NCBI RefSeq assembly: GCF_025136295.1
Contig: NZ_CP062788.1
Location: 124,001 to 188,000 of the forward strand
From: Aestuariispira ectoiniformans
GTDB lineage: Bacteria > Pseudomonadota > Alphaproteobacteria > UBA8366 > Aestuariispiraceae
Direction: 5' to 3'
DNA length: 64,000 nucleotides
The notes under the pieces were generated by a model. That model did not search any database and was not told the DNA's origin. It worked only from the letters and a program-made list of their open reading frames with translations. Every line of letters begins with the position of its first letter. Positions within the stretch are counted from its first letter, which is position 1. A program made the translations under genes and the position numbers. Positions 57,201 through 64,000 of the stretch are shown here, one piece after another.

Positions 57201-57240
57201 TGGGGAGGGGCAGTCGAATGGGGGAAACCGCCCCTCCCCA
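57201..57240 (-). promoter_or_regulatory. Intercistronic hairpin between norB and norQ
   Basis: TGGGGAGGGGC (57201-57211) pairs with GCCCCTCCCCA (57230-57240), an 11-bp stem with an 18-nt loop. It lies 17 bp after the norB stop. No T-run follows, so mRNA protection of norCB over the accessory genes is more likely than termination. Confidence 0.65.
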
Positions 57241-57256
57241 TCTGGAGGATCAAGAG

Positions 57257-58600
57257 TTATTCGGCAGGTTGTGCCGCGGTCTTGATCGAAACGCGCTGGC
57301 GGCCGGGGACCAGCAGGGCGTAGACGATCAGGAGCACACCGAACACAACCACCACACCGGAACCCAGACGCATCCAGTAGAACAGCGACAGATATTCCTG
57401 GGTGTCCATGTAGGGTTCACCCATGACGCGCTGTACATGCGTCTGGACCGTCCCGGCAAAGGTCAGGGTAAAGGTCATGAAAGCCATGCCCGACGAGGCA
57501 ATCCAGAAGCCCCACATGTTCAGCACCTGACGATAGGGCTGACGGCCCAGCAGATGCGGCATCGCGTAGGTCATGATTGCCAGGTTCACCATCACATAGG
57601 CGCCGTAGAAGGCCAGGTGACCATGGGCCGCCGTGATCTGGGTGCCATGCGTGTAGTAGTTGATCGACGACAGGGTGTGCAGGAAGCCCCAGACGCCCGC
57701 GCCGAAGAAGGCAAAGACCGAGCAACCCAGCGCCCAGAGCAGAGCAGCCTTGTTCGGGTGCTGACGACCACCTTTCCAGACCATGTAGAAGGTGAACAGG
57801 ACCATGGCGAAGAAGGGTGCCACCTCAAACGTGGAGAAGACGGAACCGACCCACTGCCAGTAACCCGGCGTACCGATCCAGAAGTAGTGGTGCCCCGTAC
57901 CCAGAATGCCCGTGAACAGGGTCAGGCTGACGATCAGATAGAGCCATTTCTCGACAACCTCGCGGTCGACACCGGTCATCTTGATCATCAGGAAGGCCAG
58001 GATGGACGCCATAACCAGCTCCCAAACACCTTCGACCCACAGGTGGACAACCCACCACCAGAATATCTTGTCCAGAACCAGGTTGGTCGGATTGTAGAAG
58101 GCAAACAGGAAGAAGACGGCCACACCCCACAGCGCTACAAGCAGCACGAGGTTGACCGCGGTCTTGCGGCCCTTGAGAACCGTCATGGTCAGGTTGAGCA
58201 GGAAGATCAACGCGACGATCACAATGCCGAGCTTGGCCCAGAGGGGCTGTTCCAGGAATTCACGGCCACCGTGAATGCCAAAGATATAACCGATCACCGT
58301 CCCGGCGGCGGTCAGCAGGAAAAGCCAGAACTGCAGCACAGCCAGTTTGGGGCTGAAGAGTTCTGTCTCGCTTTCTTCCGGGACCAGATAATAGGCGGCC
58401 CCCATAAAGCCCATCAGCAACCACACGATCAAAGCATTGGTGTGGACCATCCGGATCACGTTGAAGGGAAGAACTTCCGACAGGAAATTCGGAATGACGT
58501 AGATCGTACCGGCCAGAACGCCGAAGGCGACCTGGGACACGAAGAGGACAAGGGCGCCGACAAAGTAATACAGCGCGACCTTTTGGGTTTGGTATTTCAT
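57257..58600 (-). CDS. norB: Nitric oxide reductase catalytic subunit NorB
   Basis: The 447-residue protein has twelve membrane helices of the haem-copper oxidase fold. Conserved histidines include MVHTNALIVWLLMGFMGA, WWVVHLWVEGVWE (haem b3/FeB region), TGHHYFWIG and the helix with AAHGHLAFYGAYVM. It reduces two NO to N2O, taking electrons from NorC. GAGGTGATGAT precedes the ATG. It lies 24 bp after norC. The length fits the cytochrome-c-dependent form without an N-terminal quinol extension. Confidence 0.97.
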   Translation of the reverse strand: MKYQTQKVALYYFVGALVLFVSQVAFGVLAGTIYVIPNFLSEVLPFNVIRMVHTNALIVWLLMGFMGAAYYLVPEESETELFSPKLAVLQFWLFLLTAAGTVIGYIFGIHGGREFLEQPLWAKLGIVIVALIFLLNLTMTVLKGRKTAVNLVLLVALWGVAVFFLFAFYNPTNLVLDKIFWWWVVHLWVEGVWELVMASILAFLMIKMTGVDREVVEKWLYLIVSLTLFTGILGTGHHYFWIGTPGYWQWVGSVFSTFEVAPFFAMVLFTFYMVWKGGRQHPNKAALLWALGCSVFAFFGAGVWGFLHTLSSINYYTHGTQITAAHGHLAFYGAYVMVNLAIMTYAMPHLLGRQPYRQVLNMWGFWIASSGMAFMTFTLTFAGTVQTHVQRVMGEPYMDTQEYLSLFYWMRLGSGVVVVFGVLLIVYALLVPGRQRVSIKTAAQPAE

Positions 58601-58624
58601 ATCATCACCTCGGTATGCGCGTGA

Positions 58625-59077
58625 TTAGCCTTCGACGGTCGGCGGCCAGTTCTGGGTATTGACCTGGCTGGTCCAGCGGAAGAATTCGACCAGTCCGTCC
58701 AATTCCTCTTCCGTCAGGTTGAACTGCGGCATCTGCCGGCGGCCTTCAATGCCGCTCGGCTGGGATTTCATCCACATCTTGATGAAGTCAGCAGCCCCTT
58801 CCGGGTCTTCCTCACCGCCGCGGCGGATCCAGACATTCCCCAGTTCCGGGGCAAAATAGGCACCTTCGCCGAATAGCGTATGGCAGTTAATGCAGGAATT
58901 CCGCTCCCAAACCTCTTTGCCGAGGGCAACTTTATCGCTGACCTTTCCTCCGTTGGGGGTCGTGTCACTGACATTGGCGACAGACTGGACAACCAACAGA
59001 ATAAAAATCGCGAAAAAGAATACCGTCCCTCCGTAGAAGATGTTGCGAGCGGCGCTGATTGTTAAGCGCTCTTTCAT
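58625..59077 (-). CDS. norC: Nitric oxide reductase cytochrome c subunit NorC
   Basis: The 150-residue protein has an N-terminal membrane anchor (FYGGTVFFFAIFILLVVQSVA). A single c-type haem site follows at C62-x2-C65-H66, and a probable axial Met lies in RRQMPQF. It passes electrons to NorB. I took the ATG at 59077, with GGTGAG upstream. A frame from 59137 adds twenty residues of no NorC likeness. An FNR-type box lies about 80 bp upstream. Confidence 0.95.
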   Translation of the reverse strand: MKERLTISAARNIFYGGTVFFFAIFILLVVQSVANVSDTTPNGGKVSDKVALGKEVWERNSCINCHTLFGEGAYFAPELGNVWIRRGGEEDPEGAADFIKMWMKSQPSGIEGRRQMPQFNLTEEELDGLVEFFRWTSQVNTQNWPPTVEG

Positions 59078-59155
59078 CTCACCGGTCTCCGTATTGTCCA
59101 CAATTGTGGCGATTGCTGAGTTCCGGCAGACAATCATTCCACCGTTTTAAGCGAC

Positions 59156-59169
59156 ATGATTCACGTCAA
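59156..59169 (-). promoter_or_regulatory. FNR/Dnr-type box upstream of norC
   Basis: On the minus strand TTGAC-GTGA-ATCAT differs from TTGAT-N4-ATCAA at two positions. Its centre is 86 bp from the norC ATG, so a start of transcription about 41 bp downstream would leave a 45-nt leader. Confidence 0.6.
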
Positions 59170-59317
59170 GTTTTGAGATAAAAACCTTACAGCCTTGTCG
59201 GACTTCCTTCCGGTCACAGGCTTTTTTTCGCAGTTTTGCGCAAAGTCAATGCTGCCTGTAAGAGGCTTTGCTTTACTGCTGTGGTCAGGATATCACATTC
59301 TACCTATGAGGGAAATA

Positions 59318-59728
59318 ATGATTACCGGCTGGCGCATTACCGCATTTACCGCAGCACTGCTCATGGTTGGCAGCATTCTATGGCTCGCCCTGGGCCAGCG
59401 CGACCCGCAGACCGTCAAATTCGTGGAATATGTCGCAAGCCTTCCGAAGGAACAGGTTATCCGCTATACCGCGCAGGCTCATGCTTTCAGCACCCTGTGC
59501 AACCTCGAATTCAATTCCCTGACCGACCAGGTCGTCTACAAGGCCGCAGGTATCCGCCGCAGCAAACTGGCAAAAGACCCCACAATTCACGCAGTTTTTG
59601 CAGACGCCCATAAATCGGCCCTCGCACTGGCCGACACGCAACCACGAAAGTCGCTGTGTAATAATGCGGTAAATCTTTTCGGGGAACAGGGAAGCGCGCT
59701 ACCGGGCATGCTTGGCCCGAAAGGCTGA
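59318..59728 (+). CDS. Small exported protein of unknown function
   Basis: The 136-residue protein has an N-terminal hydrophobic segment (ITAFTAALLMVGSILWLALG) followed by a polar domain with two cysteines (FSTLCNLEFNS and RKSLCNNAVN) that may form a disulfide. GAGGGAA precedes the ATG at 59318, and longer frames to 59195 are poorly supported. I recognise no family. It is divergent from norC and convergent with ectR, whose stop is 4 bp away. Confidence 0.6.
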   Translation: MITGWRITAFTAALLMVGSILWLALGQRDPQTVKFVEYVASLPKEQVIRYTAQAHAFSTLCNLEFNSLTDQVVYKAAGIRRSKLAKDPTIHAVFADAHKSALALADTQPRKSLCNNAVNLFGEQGSALPGMLGPKG

Positions 59729-59731
59729 GGT

Positions 59732-60220
59732 CTAGCTGTCGACTTTGCCCGGCTGGTGGATATGGCCGCTATCCAGAAGCGGCGCGGCGTCGATTTCCTC
59801 CGCATCCATCATGCCCGCCACCCGCTGCAGCACGGCAATCACCATATGCTGTTCCCAATCGCTAAGCTGTTCGAAGCGTTCCGAGTAGCGATCATGCAGG
59901 GCCATCGGAGCCCGGTTCAGAACGTCCTGACCGGCCTCCGTCAAATGGACATAGACCTTGCGCTTGTCACTGGCGCCCTTCTCGCGTTTGACCAGACTCA
60001 TCCCCTGCAGACGGTCAACCAGGGCGGTTACCGTGGCCTGCGCCAGTTGAACCTTGGCGGCAATCTCGCCAACCGTCATTTCGCCCGCTTCTTCAATGGA
60101 TTGCAGAACCAGCAATTGGGATGTGGTCAGATTCGTCGCCTTACCCAGTTTTTTCGTATGGATGTCGGTCGCGCGTAAAATACGGCGCAGGGCAATCAGC
60201 GACTCATTCAGACGATCCAC
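59732..60220 (-). CDS. ectR: MarR-family regulator EctR
   Basis: The 162-residue protein has a MarR winged helix (TTSQLLVLQSIEEAGEMTVGEIAAKVQLAQATVTALVDRLQ, then VKREKGASDKRKVYVHLTEAG). The position directly before ectABC and divergent from it, and the sequence, fit EctR, which represses ectoine genes at low salt. I prefer the GTG at 60220 (DRLNESLIALRR), with GGGAGG 7 bp upstream. A GTG five codons earlier overlaps that site. Confidence 0.85.
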   Translation of the reverse strand: MDRLNESLIALRRILRATDIHTKKLGKATNLTTSQLLVLQSIEEAGEMTVGEIAAKVQLAQATVTALVDRLQGMSLVKREKGASDKRKVYVHLTEAGQDVLNRAPMALHDRYSERFEQLSDWEQHMVIAVLQRVAGMMDAEEIDAAPLLDSGHIHQPGKVDS

Positions 60221-60330
60221 GGGCAGGCCTCCCACACATACAAACGGCCAGTTTACACCATTTCCTTATAAACCAAAGACATAGTGCAAGGGAAAGCCCC
60301 GGTCACGCGAAAAGAATTTTGTTCGAATTA

Positions 60331-60369
60331 CGATATAATTTTATATTTTGAACCGATATAATTTTATAT
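60331..60369 (+). promoter_or_regulatory. Tandem candidate EctR operators
   Basis: The 16-bp sequence CGATATAATTTTATAT occurs twice, at 60331-60346 and 60354-60369, with 23 bp between equivalent positions. Each contains ATATAA-TT-TTATAT, inverted half-sites with a 2-bp centre, which is the architecture reported for EctR1 operators. A third half-site in opposite orientation (ATTATATCG) lies at 60390-60398. Confidence 0.6.
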
Positions 60370-60451
60370 CACGACTTACTCAATTTTACATTATATCGTA
60401 TATTTTTCAGTAGTTTAATTTTAAACAACTAAATTAATTTCCGATTGACTG

Positions 60452-60480
60452 TTGACGCCTACGCTTCATTTTCCTATGTA
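60452..60480 (+). promoter_or_regulatory. Promoter of the ectABC-ask operon
   Basis: TTGACG (60452-60457), a 17-bp spacer and TATGTA (60475-60480) form a strong vegetative promoter. Transcription would start near 60487, leaving a leader of about 40 nt before ectA. Confidence 0.7.
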
Positions 60481-60528
60481 TTTTCCCACGAGATCAATCG
60501 ATCATCGAAATAAAAAGGGACACTTAAG

Positions 60529-62501
<1,973 letters not shown>

Positions 62502-62538
62502 TCGCCGGACATTGATTTGAGCAAACAAGGGTAGACCA

Positions 62539-62946
62539 ATGATCGTTAGAACACTTGAAAACTGCAAGAACAGCTCCCGCCATGTCGTCACCGAAACCTG
62601 GGAAAGCACGCGGATGCTGCTCAGCGATGACCAGATGGGATTCTCGTTCCACATCACCACCATCTATGCCGGGACGGAAACCCCGATCTGGTACAAGAAC
62701 CACCTGGAATCCGTTTACTGCATCTCCGGCGAAGGCGAAGTGGAAACCCTGGATGACGGCAAGGTCTACCAGTTGAAGCCAGGCACGCTGTATATCCTGG
62801 ACAAGAATGACCGGCACCTGCTGCGCGGCAAGACGGATATCACCTTTGCCTGCGTCTTCAACCCGCCGCTAAACGGTCGTGAAGTTCACGACGAAGACGG
62901 TGCCTATCAGTTAAATGAAGCGCCTCTGGAAAAAGAGAACGCCTAA
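62539..62946 (+). CDS. ectC: Ectoine synthase EctC
   Basis: The 135-residue cupin reads [28 protein letters not shown] and later [37 protein letters not shown]. These contain the iron and substrate residues of EctC. It cyclises N-gamma-acetyl-diaminobutyrate to ectoine with loss of water. The gene begins 37 bp after ectB. No hydroxylase (ectD) gene is present between it and ask. Confidence 0.97.
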   Translation: MIVRTLENCKNSSRHVVTETWESTRMLLSDDQMGFSFHITTIYAGTETPIWYKNHLESVYCISGEGEVETLDDGKVYQLKPGTLYILDKNDRHLLRGKTDITFACVFNPPLNGREVHDEDGAYQLNEAPLEKENA

Positions 62947-63001
62947 TCCCGCAGGTATCAACCAGACACCCTGCGACAGGAACCAGACGGAAGGAAATCC
63001 C

Positions 63002-64000
63002 ATGTTTGCGGCTGAACAGCCAAAAACGGCTCGCCATACGGTCCACAAGATCGGTGGCACATCCATGTCGGAAGTCGATGCGGTCATGAATAATGTCCTG
63101 GTCGGCAAGCTGACCGGTAAAGAGCTCTATAACCGTATCTTCGTGGTGTCCGCCTATGGCGGCATGACCAATCTGCTGTTGGAAAACAAGAAGACCGGCG
63201 AGCCTGGGGTTTATGCGCTTTACGCCGGTTCCGAAAGTGAATGGGCCTGGGGCGATGCCCTGACCAATGTGGCTAGAAAAATGGCCGAGGTTAACGCGGA
63301 GATTTTCACCGATACCGTCGACCTCAATCTGGCGAATGCCTTTGTTCAGGAGCGGGTCGAGGGCACGCGCAGTTGCCTGATGGATCTGCATCGCCTTTGC
63401 ACCTTCGGGCATTTCAAACTGGAACAGCATCTGCTGACCGTGCGTGAAATGTTGAGCGCCATCGGCGAGGCCCACAGCGCCCATAACACCATGCTGTTGC
63501 TGCGCCGTCAGGGCATCGACGCCGTTTTCGTCGATCTCTCCGGCTGGCGGGAGCAGGACCAGTCGCTGACCCTGGATCAGAGGATCGAGAAATCCTTCGA
63601 CGGTATCGACGTTTCCCAGGAACTGCCGATCGTAACCGGCTATGCCCAATGTTCGGAGGGCCTGATGCGGCTTTACGGGCGCGGCTACAGCGAGGTGACC
63701 TTCGCGCGGATCGCCAGCCTCTCAAACGCGAAAGAGGCCCTGATCCACAAGGAATATCACCTCAGCAGCGCCGACCCGAAAATCGTCGGTGCCAATGAGG
63801 TCCGCCCCATTGGCCGTACCAACTATGACGTGGCAGACCAGCTTTCCAACATGGGGATGGAAGCCATTCATCCACGGGCGGCCAAAGGCCTTCGCCAGAA
63901 AGGAATTCCATTGCGTGTGGTCAATACCTTCGAACCGGACCATGCGGGTACGACCATCGAAGACGACTGGACACCGGAGGTCAGCAAGGCGGAAATCGTC
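63002..64000 (+). CDS. ask: Ectoine-cluster aspartate kinase Ask_Ect (3' end beyond window)
   Basis: The frame from the ATG at 63002 (GGAAGGAAATCCC upstream) stays open for 333 codons to the window edge. It starts MFAAEQPKTARHTVHKIGGTSM, the K-x-GGTS motif of aspartate kinases. Later it has FVVSAYGGMTNLLLE and IHPRAAKGLRQKGIPLRVVNTF. Aspartokinases in ectoine clusters are less feedback-inhibited and feed aspartyl phosphate towards ectoine. It lies 55 bp after ectC. The C-terminal ACT domains are not in view. Confidence 0.92.
   Translation, partial: MFAAEQPKTARHTVHKIGGTSMSEVDAVMNNVLVGKLTGKELYNRIFVVSAYGGMTNLLLENKKTGEPGVYALYAGSESEWAWGDALTNVARKMAEVNAEIFTDTVDLNLANAFVQERVEGTRSCLMDLHRLCTFGHFKLEQHLLTVREMLSAIGEAHSAHNTMLLLRRQGIDAVFVDLSGWREQDQSLTLDQRIEKSFDGIDVSQELPIVTGYAQCSEGLMRLYGRGYSEVTFARIASLSNAKEALIHKEYHLSSADPKIVGANEVRPIGRTNYDVADQLSNMGMEAIHPRAAKGLRQKGIPLRVVNTFEPDHAGTTIEDDWTPEVSKAEIV

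Larger units (their letters stand above)
60221..60528. other. ectR-ectA divergent control region
   Basis: The 308-bp region is far more AT-rich than its surroundings from about 60310 to 60440. It holds the paired palindromes (60331-60369), an inverted half-site (60390-60398) and the ectA promoter (60452-60480). No further ORF is credible. Confidence 0.7.

Noticed and set aside
55019-58624. A plus-strand open frame of 1201 codons opposite norD, norQ and norB
   Set aside because: It is the antisense of three well-recognised genes. Its His/Gln/Arg-rich composition is what this GC-rich codon pattern produces on the reverse strand. No domain is recognisable.
60331-60369. A CRISPR-like repeat pair
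   Set aside because: Only two copies with a 7-bp gap occur, both in a promoter region, and no cas gene is present. Operator repeats explain them better.

Overview
The window is 64 kb of a single bacterial chromosome with dense, ordinary gene packing. I see no rRNA, tRNA, CRISPR array or insertion sequence. Gene content points to a marine or halotolerant alphaproteobacterium, probably of the Rhodospirillales or a neighbouring order. The clues are an Irr-type Fur regulator, the mutS-glnD neighbourhood, a SUV3-like helicase next to an S4 protein, copper nitrite reductase with norCBQDEF, and an ectoine operon with EctR and the dedicated aspartokinase. The genus cannot be fixed from sequence reading alone.

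Layout. 1-3.3 kb: irr, then a rubrerythrin / Fe-S oxidoreductase / DUF3501 operon whose promoter abuts a near-perfect Irr box. 3.3-5.2 kb: a PleD-like diguanylate cyclase and two small unknowns. 5.3-13.0 kb: the phosphate regulon phoR-pstSCAB-phoU-phoB, all on the minus strand, with a triple Pho box before pstS and a stem-loop after it. 13.0-15.3 kb: maeB. 15.5-22.8 kb: an SPW membrane protein divergent from mutS, a HEPN-like unknown, and glnD. 22.9-26.4 kb: helicase, S4 protein, TerB-like protein. 26.4-37.8 kb: mixed housekeeping and signalling genes (MFS, YbjQ, DUF1223, adenylate cyclase, EamA, peroxiredoxin, hybrid kinase, acnA).

38.2-43.3 kb is the accessory part. Two tandem paralogous Ser-Asp-His hydrolases, a small membrane protein, an orphan protein and a secreted repeat protein lie here. 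Part of it is AT-rich, and the first hydrolase follows a short coupled leader ORF. This is the best candidate for an undescribed system, possibly an effector/immunity cassette, but that is inference. 43.4-47.8 kb carries a chemoreceptor, a stand-alone receiver, a pseudo-receiver/HATPase protein and an alkaline-phosphatase-fold enzyme.

47.9-59.1 kb is a denitrification island. It holds nirK-nirV, then on the minus strand norCBQDEF, two Crp/Fnr regulators and a DUF2249/membrane-protein pair. TTGAT-N4-ATCAA-type boxes precede nirK, norC and the DUF2249 pair, so one Dnr/NnrR-like regulon probably covers all three. 59.3-64 kb holds a small exported protein, ectR, and ectA-ectB-ectC-ask (ask runs off the end). 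Tandem palindromes with a 2-bp centre upstream of the ectA promoter look like EctR operators, and a 12-bp stem-loop separates ectA from ectB.
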